Assembly: GCA_019694465.1 (NCBI GenBank)
Contig: JAIBBV010000007.1
Location: 19,135-83,134 of the forward strand
Reading direction: 5' to 3'
DNA length: 64,000 bases
Source of the DNA: Oligoflexia bacterium
GTDB taxonomy: Bacteria > Bdellovibrionota_C > UBA2361 > JAFLCA01
The notes under the pieces were generated by a model, which saw nothing but the letters and a program-made list of their open reading frames with translations, did not search any database and was not told where the DNA came from. Positions 53,587 through 61,366 of this stretch are shown piece after piece (within the stretch, counting starts at the first letter, position 1; each line of letters starts with the position of its first letter). Position numbers and translations under genes: made by a program.

Positions 53587-55608
53587 GTGTACGCTCCAAT
53601 AGAAATCCCAACACATCCACTCCCGCCCAGGACAAATCACAGCGAGCGCGGTGTGTTCGTTGTAATCGCAGCGCTTGTCACGTTTGCGTTGGTGGGACTG
53701 CTCGCTCTTGTTGTCGATATCGCACTACTCTCAACGACTAAAATCCGATTAGAACGCATCGCAGACATTTCCTCAGTTGCCGCACTGGACGGCTTCAATA
53801 GCACTAACGGTACCTATGCTCAAAAAATCCAGGCTGGACTTGAGCGAGTCAACTTCATCCTCCCGCAAAATCCAGTACCAATGCTTCATGCGCTGGGCGA
53901 CATTTCACTTATAGAATCCGCTGGAGACATGGAAGGACCCGGAGGTGCACTCACTTTCGGGAACTGGGTAACAAGTTCAACCCAATGCAGTGCGGCAGGA
54001 AAAGCGCGAAGTCCGTGCTTTGTCCCAAATCTTTCTGGCCAAACTAGCGCTAATGCGGCCCGCCTAGTGCTACACAACCAAAACACCAATCCCCTAAATG
54101 CAGTATTCGCACGCGTTTTTGGGAATGCCTTCGAACACTTTTTTGTAAATGCTGACTCAATCACCACACTTACCCCACGCTGCAACGTATTTTTGCTCGA
54201 TGTCTCCGCATCAACAACCTCAACAACTAATCGCTGGTATGAGCTACAGTATGACTTAAATGGGGCCCTTACGCCGCCTGGCGAGTACAGTCTATTTGCG
54301 TTTGCCCAACAAGATGCGGTGACCCAGGCAATGTGCCAGAGCTACTGCAACGGGGGCTATTGTTCTTATCCAGACGTTTACAAATCAATTTGGTGCTCGA
54401 TGGGAGAGCAGCGCAGCGCCTATTCCGCACCAAACATTCATTTTCGTTCTGATTATGTCGCCCAACATGTTCCATTTGGTGGCGGACAAACATACTTGGT
54501 AGATAAGTACGTTGACTCACATGACCCGGGAGGGCCAACCACCTACCTTGGCCCAGAGCCACTGACCTCATTCTTTAGAGCAATTCACGTTGCGCTGGAT
54601 GAGTTCAATCGACGCCGCGTAGCGGGCGATAAAACCTCAGTTCTCTCGTTTGATGAAGCTGTGCTTGGCCCAGGTCCAGGAAGTACTCTACAACTCACAG
54701 ATAATTTTGATTATCTGCGCCAACTCACAAACCCCAATAACCGTGGCACCATGGCATTTGATCCTGCCACATCAACCTATTCTCAGGCCGATGCCGAGTT
54801 TCATCCAAATTTTGTTGACCGCGGCTGGCTGCCTCAACGCAGCAAGTTCACAGATATTATTACCGGTCTAGATAGCGCCATCTCTCTTCTGGCAAATGAT
54901 AGGAGCTGCGATGGAGCAGCAAAGTCGATTGAGCTTGTCACCGACGGTTTAGGGAACTGCAACCCATACTCTACCGCTAGTTGTGGGAATACAATTTCAA
55001 ACTATGAAAGTTTTGAATACGCACTTTATCATTGGCCGCCGAACAATCGCATTATCGACCGCGCTATCGCTGGAAAAATTCGAATTAATGTCTACCCATT
55101 CGGCTTCTTCATTAAACCACATATATTAAATGTTGAATCGGATGAATGGCGCGCTTGGAATCAGCTACCTCAACCGCGTCCTATGCCACCTCCAGCACGC
55201 TTTATCGGCGAACGTGAAGCACGTGCCTTAAATTATTCTGGCTGGTGGGGCGGCGACAGATCGAAGCATTTCCTCGACCTTCCACCCTTCGGCTGGGCGC
55301 CGCGCTGGAACGCCATGTTCAGCGGACAAGCAGACATGAACTTTAGGCGTGTTTTGGGATATTTGTTCGATCTTGCGCGCGACTCAGTTGGACAATTTTG
55401 CCCACTGATGACGCAGCCAGCAGCTACTGACTGTGAAGCAAATCCGCGTGAACCTGGAGAACTTCAGTATAAAGAGTCATTACGGGTTCCAGGGCAAATG
55501 TTGGAATACAGTCCAGCCTGTCTCTCAATTGCAGATCAAGCCCGCGATTGTATGCTGCGGTCAATTGGACTTAATCCTTACCGGCAGGTGTTAGATTGGA
55601 ACCCCTAA
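53587..55608 (+). CDS. TadG-like protein with von Willebrand A domain
   Basis: A 673-residue exported protein. GTG start after GAGGAAAGAG. The N-terminus has RGVFVVIAALVTFALVGLLALVVDIALL, the TadG-like membrane segment, without the Glu at +5. A VWA-like domain carries the MIDAS sequence LLDVSAS with Asp205, and later SFDEAV and VTDG. TadG proteins are pseudopilin-like envelope proteins of Tad systems. Here the VWA part is large, and its target (substrate or surface) is unknown. There is a 210-bp gap to the next gene promoter. Confidence 0.75.
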   Translation: MYAPIEIPTHPLPPRTNHSERGVFVVIAALVTFALVGLLALVVDIALLSTTKIRLERIADISSVAALDGFNSTNGTYAQKIQAGLERVNFILPQNPVPMLHALGDISLIESAGDMEGPGGALTFGNWVTSSTQCSAAGKARSPCFVPNLSGQTSANAARLVLHNQNTNPLNAVFARVFGNAFEHFFVNADSITTLTPRCNVFLLDVSASTTSTTNRWYELQYDLNGALTPPGEYSLFAFAQQDAVTQAMCQSYCNGGYCSYPDVYKSIWCSMGEQRSAYSAPNIHFRSDYVAQHVPFGGGQTYLVDKYVDSHDPGGPTTYLGPEPLTSFFRAIHVALDEFNRRRVAGDKTSVLSFDEAVLGPGPGSTLQLTDNFDYLRQLTNPNNRGTMAFDPATSTYSQADAEFHPNFVDRGWLPQRSKFTDIITGLDSAISLLANDRSCDGAAKSIELVTDGLGNCNPYSTASCGNTISNYESFEYALYHWPPNNRIIDRAIAGKIRINVYPFGFFIKPHILNVESDEWRAWNQLPQPRPMPPPARFIGEREARALNYSGWWGGDRSKHFLDLPPFGWAPRWNAMFSGQADMNFRRVLGYLFDLARDSVGQFCPLMTQPAATDCEANPREPGELQYKESLRVPGQMLEYSPACLSIADQARDCMLRSIGLNPYRQVLDWNP

Positions 55609-55708
55609 CTTAAGCCAAGTTTAACAGCTACTAACTAGGCTCTTGGGTCTCAGCCACATTAGTTAATCTTTTCAATATATTACACGACGAGTCTGCCTCA
55701 AAATTTGT

Positions 55709-55737
55709 TTGAACCACATCTCAAATACGGTTATACT
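55709..55737 (+). promoter_or_regulatory. Sigma-70 promoter
   Basis: TTGAAC (55709-55714) and TATACT (55732-55737) are exactly 17 bp apart. The transcript would begin near 55744, about 160 nt before the start codon at 55906. Confidence 0.7.
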
Positions 55738-55743
55738 TAATAT

Positions 55744-55860
55744 ATTGAGTCTACGGGGGTTGCGCATTCAAGGGTTAGCGCAACTTGGGGGTCCAAATGC
55801 CCATAACACTTATCGAGGATGAGTGTTTTGCGGCGCGCGGTTCGTGTGCGCTCTTTTTCT
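55744..55860 (+). promoter_or_regulatory. Putative attenuator or riboswitch leader
   Basis: The leader contains a perfect stem GTTGCGC/GCGCAAC (55759-55784), a stem AACACT/AGTGTT (55805-55827) and a terminator hairpin GCGCGCG with TGTGCGC (55833-55851, two G-U pairs) followed by TCTTTTTCT. A terminator before the gene, preceded by structured RNA of about 115 nt, is the layout of a riboswitch or attenuator. I could not match it to a known class such as GEMM-I. Confidence 0.45.
55833..55860 (+). terminator. Intrinsic terminator in the leader
   Basis: GCGCGCG pairs with TGTGCGC (two G-U pairs) around a 5-nt loop, followed by TCTTTTTCT. It lies 46 bp before the start codon at 55906. Confidence 0.5.
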
Positions 55861-55905
55861 CAAGAGTTTATTTTACTTCGCGCTACGTCGCGACAAAGGT
55901 GCACT

Positions 55906-56970
55906 ATGAAGATAAGAAATCTTATTTCTCAAAATTTTGCTGCTAACGCGCGCTCCGAGCGAGGCGGCATCGGTTTTGAGGTTGCCGTTGTAACCGTCGC
56001 CGCTACTGTTGGAGTTATCGCCTACACCACAGTGGTGATGCCAGCGCAGCAGAAGCAAACTGAGCTAGCAAAGATTACAGGTGGAATTGAGTTGGCAGCG
56101 TCCCTTAGCGCAACGATGCCAAGCTCAACTCTTGGAAGTAGCCCGACTGGAAGGCAAACAGCAGCAGAGGATCTTGCTGTTCAACTGGCTGCAAATTCTG
56201 GCACAAAGGTTTGTGTACAAACTTGGATCACAAAACTCTCGGGCAATTGCACAGCGACCAGCACATTAGATGCGGCGCCTAATAATGTTAGTTTGCAAGT
56301 TGCGCCTGGTGCTGCGTCAGCAACCGCTGGTTGCGCTGGTATGAATGCAGCACGCTTAGCAGCTAGCAACAACGTCGTGACCAACAAGCTTAACGCAGAT
56401 GCGTCTGCAAAGTGCAACGGCAACTCCACAACCGCCAATGACTTTGTCACTTACAGCGCTGTTTTCGATACTAATGTTGGCGACACGCGTGCAGCTGCTG
56501 CGACCTTCCAAGGTGGCAACGCAATTCTAGCCTCATTCGCCGCGCCCCCGACTGGATCAACAGGCTCCACGGGCTCAACAGGTAGCACAGGCACAACTGG
56601 CTCCACCGGCACGGTTGGGACTATTGGTGGCAACACTGGTGTCGTGATTATCGGCGGCGGAAATGGCGGGACAATTGGCAATGGCAATGGCGGAGTTGTA
56701 GGAGTAGATCCAGGAGGTAGCATTGGTGGCAGTGTTGGAACTGGCACCGGAGGTGTTGTGGTTGAAGTTGGACCAGGAAATGGCGAACCAGGTGGCACTC
56801 ATTCCAGTGGCGGTGTTGCCAACAATGCCGACGTAGAAGTCGGCGGAAATAGCGAAGGCAGTGTTGGTGGACACCATGGGCACAACCAAGGTGGTACCGC
56901 AGGTGGCGTTGCAAATTCCGACCAAGGCGGCAACAATAGCAATTCTGATGTTATTTTTGGCGAGCACTAG
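55906..56970 (+). CDS. Glycine-rich pilin-like protein
   Basis: A 355-residue exported protein. Start at ATG 55906, with AAAGGTG six bases upstream. The N-terminus has a basic leader, SERGGIGFEV (the G-x4-E pattern) and a hydrophobic helix. The middle is Ala/Ser/Thr-rich with four or five cysteines. From about residue 215 it becomes a GST-GST-type repeat (six units of Gly-Ser/Thr-Thr, like a collagen triplet) and then a long Gly/Asn/Val-rich tail with GHHGHNQGG near the end. This suggests a fibre or a surface adhesin. A strong terminator follows at 57044. Confidence 0.7.
   Translation: MKIRNLISQNFAANARSERGGIGFEVAVVTVAATVGVIAYTTVVMPAQQKQTELAKITGGIELAASLSATMPSSTLGSSPTGRQTAAEDLAVQLAANSGTKVCVQTWITKLSGNCTATSTLDAAPNNVSLQVAPGAASATAGCAGMNAARLAASNNVVTNKLNADASAKCNGNSTTANDFVTYSAVFDTNVGDTRAAAATFQGGNAILASFAAPPTGSTGSTGSTGSTGTTGSTGTVGTIGGNTGVVIIGGGNGGTIGNGNGGVVGVDPGGSIGGSVGTGTGGVVVEVGPGNGEPGGTHSSGGVANNADVEVGGNSEGSVGGHHGHNQGGTAGGVANSDQGGNNSNSDVIFGEH
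56550..56620 (+). repeat. Tandem 9-bp repeat coding Gly-Ser-Thr units
   Basis: About six to seven degenerate 9-bp units (GGATCAACA, GGCTCCACG, GGCTCAACA, GGTAGCACA, GGCACAACT, GGCTCCACC) code Gly-Ser/Thr-Thr triplets. Such repeats vary in number by slipped-strand copying. Confidence 0.7.
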
Positions 56971-57043
56971 AGAGGAGTCCCACTATTAGGCAGGCGCTTA
57001 GCTTGCCAAGCTAGACATATAGGGCGTGAACCATATTTATTGG

Positions 57044-57087
57044 GCCCCAGGGGTGTAGCAGTACAACCCTGGGGCTTTGGCTTTTTT
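57044..57087 (+). terminator. Intrinsic terminator after the Gly-rich gene
   Basis: GCCCCAGGG pairs with CCCTGGGGC around a 13-nt loop, followed by TTTGGCTTTTTT. It is 74 bp past the Gly-rich gene stop. Confidence 0.8.
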
Positions 57088-57259
57088 GCCCCTGGCAGCA
57101 CTTACACTTCAGGGCATCGCGGCAGAGATAACGCTATGGTAGCATTTCAGCGTCCTTATAGTTGTGCTGTTACTCTAACAGTCTTTGTGGATTTTCTACT
57201 TAGCAATTGTTGGGGTTATATTAGTTCAGCAAGGATGAGTCACCCTCTGTTGCTGGATA

Positions 57260-57268
57260 TGCTATAAT
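57260..57268 (+). promoter_or_regulatory. Extended -10 promoter of the second Tad-like operon
   Basis: TG-C-TATAAT at 57260-57268 is a perfect extended -10. The -35 position (about 57240) is poor, as extended -10 promoters allow. The start of transcription would be near 57275, only 16 bp before the ATG at 57291. Confidence 0.5.
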
Positions 57269-57290
57269 CGATAGAACAATTACTTAGACG

Positions 57291-58151
57291 ATGACTAAAG
57301 CCACTCAAGGATATTTAAAATCGAGTCAGTGGAAGTCCCTCCCAGGGCTGCCGACTAAACTAAGTCAACGGCGCAGCCAAGGCCACGAAAGCGGCGCGAC
57401 AATGGTTGAGACCGCGCTATTTCTTCCGGTAGTGTTTATCATAGTCCTGGCCTGCATTTGGATTAGCATTATGAGCAATGCCAAGGCAGCTTTCCATGGC
57501 GCCTTCGCTAGGGCCCTGCGCATGGCAGCGACTAGAAGTGATGAAGCCATTATCAACGATCCAAATGGAACGATTCCGGTCATTAAGGCATGGTCCGGTT
57601 CAGGCAACGCTCCGCCATCTCCAGTAGACCAGATGCTAGGTTGCAGAATTTCTGGTGGCAGTTGTTTATGGCCGGACAATGGCAATCCTGGGCTGTACAT
57701 CCCCTGGGGCGCCAACATTCTACTAAACAGACACGACCTGCCGCCCTCGACCGCGTCGCAAGCTGCGGGAACACTCGCATATGCCACCCCGGGCATTACG
57801 TTGGGGCAGCTTGCGCCAAGCTACATTTATTCCCTTGCTATTATATATCAAACAATGCAGCAGGCCGTTGGTAGCTCCTTGCGATTCGCCTGCAATCCAT
57901 TTCACCCCGCGGGGGAAGGCTGCTTAAACTGCTACTTTCTTCCGCCAGTCGGCGCGATCCCGTATGTGATACCCACCTCCGGGCAAGTCACTCAACTCGG
58001 CATTCGCTGCGATTTTCGCCCCGATACCACCATTACAAATGCCCTCTACAATTTAATCCGGCTACTTGCCAAACTTAGTCCTGGGGCCATGAACGCAGTA
58101 ATTATTTCCGACACCAAGTACTTTGACTTCACAACGGGAGCGATTCAGTAG
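57291..58151 (+). CDS. TadE-like prepilin-type protein C
   Basis: A 286-residue exported protein. The N-terminal 34 residues are basic, followed by GATMVETALFLPVVF (G-x4-E pattern and hydrophobic helix). The mature domain (about 220 residues) has paired cysteines (CRISGGSC, CNPFHPAGEGCLNC). No clear ribosome site precedes ATG 57291, and the transcript start is very close, so it may be translated leaderless-like. It overlaps none of its neighbours and the next gene starts one base after its stop. Confidence 0.7.
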   Translation: MTKATQGYLKSSQWKSLPGLPTKLSQRRSQGHESGATMVETALFLPVVFIIVLACIWISIMSNAKAAFHGAFARALRMAATRSDEAIINDPNGTIPVIKAWSGSGNAPPSPVDQMLGCRISGGSCLWPDNGNPGLYIPWGANILLNRHDLPPSTASQAAGTLAYATPGITLGQLAPSYIYSLAIIYQTMQQAVGSSLRFACNPFHPAGEGCLNCYFLPPVGAIPYVIPTSGQVTQLGIRCDFRPDTTITNALYNLIRLLAKLSPGAMNAVIISDTKYFDFTTGAIQ

Positions 58152-58152
58152 G

Positions 58153-60960
58153 ATGCCTAAGGTTTCAGTGCTTAGAGACGAGCGCGGTGTAATCATCCCC
58201 ATCTTGGCCGTGATGGGCGTAGTAATTTTTATTTTTCTGGGCTTACTGGGTATCGATTCCGCTAATGTTCAAAGCGCTACATCCAAATTACGCGCTGATG
58301 CGGCCACCATTTGCTATTCTTTGCTGGAACTCGCACCAACTCAAGCAGCGGCCTCAAGCTCTTTCGCCGCACAAGTAAACAACTTAGCCACAGATCCGTT
58401 TTACACAGGTGGCTTGGTAAGTTTGCAAAGAGCGCGCTTGATTATTCCTACCATGCCAACAGATTTCGGGGCTGGCGGGTATCTACCATCAGCATTCAAT
58501 CAAGCTGGGCAATTTAGCGCCTATGGCACATCAACCTTAAGGCCATTTACGACTCCTGGCATAGCGCCCGCCCTACCCCCATCTACGCTTAGTGATATTT
58601 GTAGTGCCACTGTACCCACCCCGAACGGCTCTCTACCAATACTAGATCCTGGCTGTCAAACGGCAGGCGGTGCTGTTTGCTTACAAGCTGACCCGGTACA
58701 TCCAGGTTTTAGTCGCTGTGTATTTCAAGGCGATATTTATTACGGTGCCCCGGACTATCCAGCTGGATCGGGTCCAGTAACTACAAGTTCGACACGCTTC
58801 CCAGATAGCATGATGAACAACCTCACGCATGCTGGAAACACAGTGATCTGCGAACTAGAAGCTAATGTTGCATCAACTATCCCTGCGCTTTCTACTATTG
58901 CAAACCGACCTATTCGGGCACGTGTAGGCTACCGTATTTCCGCCCAGGGAAATTATGCCCCACCAACAGCACCTCTTGGTGGATTTACAGATTTACCAAC
59001 AGCTGGGCTCTCTATTGCAGTTGCCCCGCATATGACTACATTCCTTAGTGCAGGCTTTGACAACCGCTTTGTTTTTAACCCGCCATGGCTAACAAACCCA
59101 CCGCCACAGCCAAATGCAATAAGCTGGGCTGATGTTGATCCGCTGGCAGGCGGTCATGTTCAGTTTTTTTCCCCAAACGTCAGCGGCGTACAACGAGAGC
59201 CGGTGTTATCGGTTGATACTACTAGCATTCCCGCACAACTTGGCCCGAGCGCCCAAGAGTTGGCCCTCGGATGCATGAACCCAGCAGTACTAGTTCGAAA
59301 CGTCATAGTATCAACGATTCTGGAACTTGCTGCACGACACGGTCAGCTACGGAATACCACAGAGTTTTTGCTTGTTGGCACGCAACATAGAGATCCAGCT
59401 GCCACAAATCAGCTACAGGGCGCTGCCAATTATCCTGCTATAATTGTGCCCTTTGGTTACGACCTGGCAGCTCGCATGTATCAACTACCTTTTGTCAGCT
59501 ATTTCTCAGGTGCAAGCAGCTTGGCCGTACCTGCCCCATTTGGCTTCAGTAAGATTGGCGTCGCAAGTGGGCCGCAGTCAAATGCAAATACTTTTAGAGA
59601 CGGCTTTGTAAATCCATTTAGTGACATCACTCTTGCCCCCTACAACGAAAGTGTAGCGACAGCACAATTCCATGCTGTACTCGCAAATCAGCTGCGCTTC
59701 TGCTATCACCTCTACTCATCAAATATTCCATTGGGCGGTCTTCGCGGAACATCCAGGTTACTGCCTGCGCTGCCAAGTAATGCTGGGTTTGAGGACTTAG
59801 CTGCGCCTAATTCCGCAGGATACACACTTGTGCCGGCACTCAAGCCTAGCTGGAGCAACGCAGATCCGTGGGCTCAGAACTGCCCGTGGCAGTCGTATAG
59901 CTGGCCGGGAATGTTTGGCACACCGCCTGGGTCGCCTGGCCCTGGCGTTTGTGCGGATAATCCACTCACTGGGTCACGACATTTGTCAGCAGCCGAAGTT
60001 GCCTCGATCATTGGCACCATTCAGCAATGCCCAATATCTGGACTTCCAAATGGACTTGTTGGACCAGATGCCTTCGTTTGCAGCAAGACAGCAGTATATA
60101 ATGATAACAATCCACCACCAGGTGCCGCAAACCCGCAAGTAGCCACGCTTGATCTACGCCCTGATTTAGTGGGACTACTTAGACATCTAACGCTTGTTCA
60201 ACAGAACCTTTTACAGCCTGGTACTCCCCCTACCACCGATTTCACCCCTGCCGTCTCGCCCCCTGGCGCGTTCCCATTCCGACGCGCCAATTTGGGTGCC
60301 GGCGGCCCGGCTGGCTTCCCGGATTCTGGTCTTGTGGATCTACGCTATCCATTTAGCAATAACCCACCAAACAACCCAAGCGGGGGTTACAATTGGAATA
60401 ATGCATATCAACTGCCTGTAGCGAATGATGGGACACAGAAATCTACAAATCTGCTTCTGTTCCTGCACCAGCGAGTAAATGGCCCGCTGGGGGCCTGCAA
60501 TTGCAATACGGGGTTCATCGATGAAACGTGCGCGCTTAGCTGCCTGACAAATCCTACTTCGAATCCAGGTATTCGTGCCCTTGATCCAGTAACCGGGCCC
60601 CGTAGGCCTATTACGCTAGTCTATTTGCCGACCACAGCCGAGGATGGAAATATCGTCGCATACAACAACTTGCTTACTGCCTTTAATGTAAATTCTGGTA
60701 GCCCAAACTTGATTATTCCTATTATACCTTCGGCGGTAGCCAACGATCCAAACGCTACCTTCCTAGGGTGGTTGACCCAACCTCCTAGTAAATGCCCAGG
60801 AGCAGTGGTCGGGGGAGTTCTGTTGAACAATGCGTGCACATACCGCGCACTGTGGCACTGGATGCTAGCAGTCGCATCTCCAACGAGTCAGTATTCCGCC
60901 TACGGCCTTGCCAACTGGATCTTCTTCAATCGTATAGTGAAGAAGTCGACCTTCTTCTAA
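58153..60960 (+). CDS. Large TadG-like protein
   Basis: A 936-residue exported protein. Start at ATG 58153, just after the stop of protein C; GGGAG lies about 11 bases upstream. The N-terminus is basic followed by ERGVIIPILAVMGVVIFIFLGLLGID, like TadG, but with no Glu at +5. The remaining 890 residues are secreted, low in Lys, rich in Pro, Gly, Asn and Ala, with cysteine pairs, and without a recognised domain. Its size is well above typical TadG (400-550), and its DxS-type MIDAS is absent, unlike the VWA protein at 53587. Confidence 0.7.
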   Translation: MPKVSVLRDERGVIIPILAVMGVVIFIFLGLLGIDSANVQSATSKLRADAATICYSLLELAPTQAAASSSFAAQVNNLATDPFYTGGLVSLQRARLIIPTMPTDFGAGGYLPSAFNQAGQFSAYGTSTLRPFTTPGIAPALPPSTLSDICSATVPTPNGSLPILDPGCQTAGGAVCLQADPVHPGFSRCVFQGDIYYGAPDYPAGSGPVTTSSTRFPDSMMNNLTHAGNTVICELEANVASTIPALSTIANRPIRARVGYRISAQGNYAPPTAPLGGFTDLPTAGLSIAVAPHMTTFLSAGFDNRFVFNPPWLTNPPPQPNAISWADVDPLAGGHVQFFSPNVSGVQREPVLSVDTTSIPAQLGPSAQELALGCMNPAVLVRNVIVSTILELAARHGQLRNTTEFLLVGTQHRDPAATNQLQGAANYPAIIVPFGYDLAARMYQLPFVSYFSGASSLAVPAPFGFSKIGVASGPQSNANTFRDGFVNPFSDITLAPYNESVATAQFHAVLANQLRFCYHLYSSNIPLGGLRGTSRLLPALPSNAGFEDLAAPNSAGYTLVPALKPSWSNADPWAQNCPWQSYSWPGMFGTPPGSPGPGVCADNPLTGSRHLSAAEVASIIGTIQQCPISGLPNGLVGPDAFVCSKTAVYNDNNPPPGAANPQVATLDLRPDLVGLLRHLTLVQQNLLQPGTPPTTDFTPAVSPPGAFPFRRANLGAGGPAGFPDSGLVDLRYPFSNNPPNNPSGGYNWNNAYQLPVANDGTQKSTNLLLFLHQRVNGPLGACNCNTGFIDETCALSCLTNPTSNPGIRALDPVTGPRRPITLVYLPTTAEDGNIVAYNNLLTAFNVNSGSPNLIIPIIPSAVANDPNATFLGWLTQPPSKCPGAVVGGVLLNNACTYRALWHWMLAVASPTSQYSAYGLANWIFFNRIVKKSTFF

Positions 60961-60966
60961 AGACAT

Positions 60967-61218
60967 ATGCTACTCATCAATTGTTCAAAAAATAAGGTAA
61001 GAAACCGGCAAGCAGAAGAAAGCTGTGGCGCCTCTATGCTTGAATACATCATCGCCCTTGCAATTCTTATTGTCGTGTTCATTGCTGCATCGGTTTCATT
61101 GCAGACAGCTGGTCAGAACCGCGCCAATCAGTCGATGGAAATTGGTAATAGCATGGTACCAAATGCAAGTGGGCCCTTCGCTACCTACTGTGCCAGCAGC
61201 GCCGACGCGTGTAAGTAG
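60967..61218 (+). CDS. Flp-type pilin
   Basis: An 83-residue prepilin. The motif G-ASML-E-Y fits the Flp consensus G-x4-E-Y, followed by a hydrophobic helix (IIALAILIVVFIAASVSLQ). The leader before the Gly is about 21 residues, longer than most Flp leaders. The mature pilin of about 60 residues has two cysteines near the end. It starts six bases after the large TadG-like gene stop, so it belongs to the same operon. Confidence 0.8.
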   Translation: MLLINCSKNKVRNRQAEESCGASMLEYIIALAILIVVFIAASVSLQTAGQNRANQSMEIGNSMVPNASGPFATYCASSADACK

Positions 61219-61250
61219 CACCCACTAAAAGCTACGAAGGAATTTACAAC

Positions 61251-61328
61251 ATGAGCTATCCCGAACGCATGCGAGGGTGCTCCATCAAGCGACCGTGGTT
61301 TTCAGTTAGCCAGGGATGGTTTGGTTGA
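61251..61328 (+). CDS. Possible small ORF of 25 residues
   Basis: ATG at 61251 is preceded by GAAGGA (eight bases away) and reads 25 codons to TGA at 61326. It is basic with two tryptophans (RPWFSVSQGWFG at the end). It lies 32 bp after the Flp pilin. No homology could be tested; it may be spurious. A perfect hairpin ACGCAC/GTGCGT lies just after the stop (61329-61343). Confidence 0.3.
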   Translation: MSYPERMRGCSIKRPWFSVSQGWFG

Positions 61329-61366
61329 CACGCACTCGGTGCGTATTGCCACGCATTGCCAGATTC

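Larger units (their letters stand above)
55609..55905. other. Promoter and structured leader of the Gly-rich pilin-like gene
   Basis: No gene is visible. It contains the sigma-70 promoter at 55709-55737, hairpins at 55759-55784 and 55805-55827, and an intrinsic terminator at 55833-55860, all before ATG 55906. These are separate features below. Confidence 0.5.
56971..57290. other. Intergenic region, 320 bp
   Basis: No supported gene. It holds the terminator at 57044-57087 and the extended -10 promoter at 57260-57268 for the second Tad-like transcription unit. Confidence 0.4.

Noticed and set aside
55744..55860. c-di-GMP-I (GEMM) riboswitch
   Set aside because: The conserved GEMM core words could not be placed by eye; kept only as an unclassified leader.
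57040..57267. 75-residue frame in the gap after the Gly-rich gene
   Set aside because: It spans the terminator hairpin and the extended -10 promoter, has no ribosome site, and its sequence resembles no protein.
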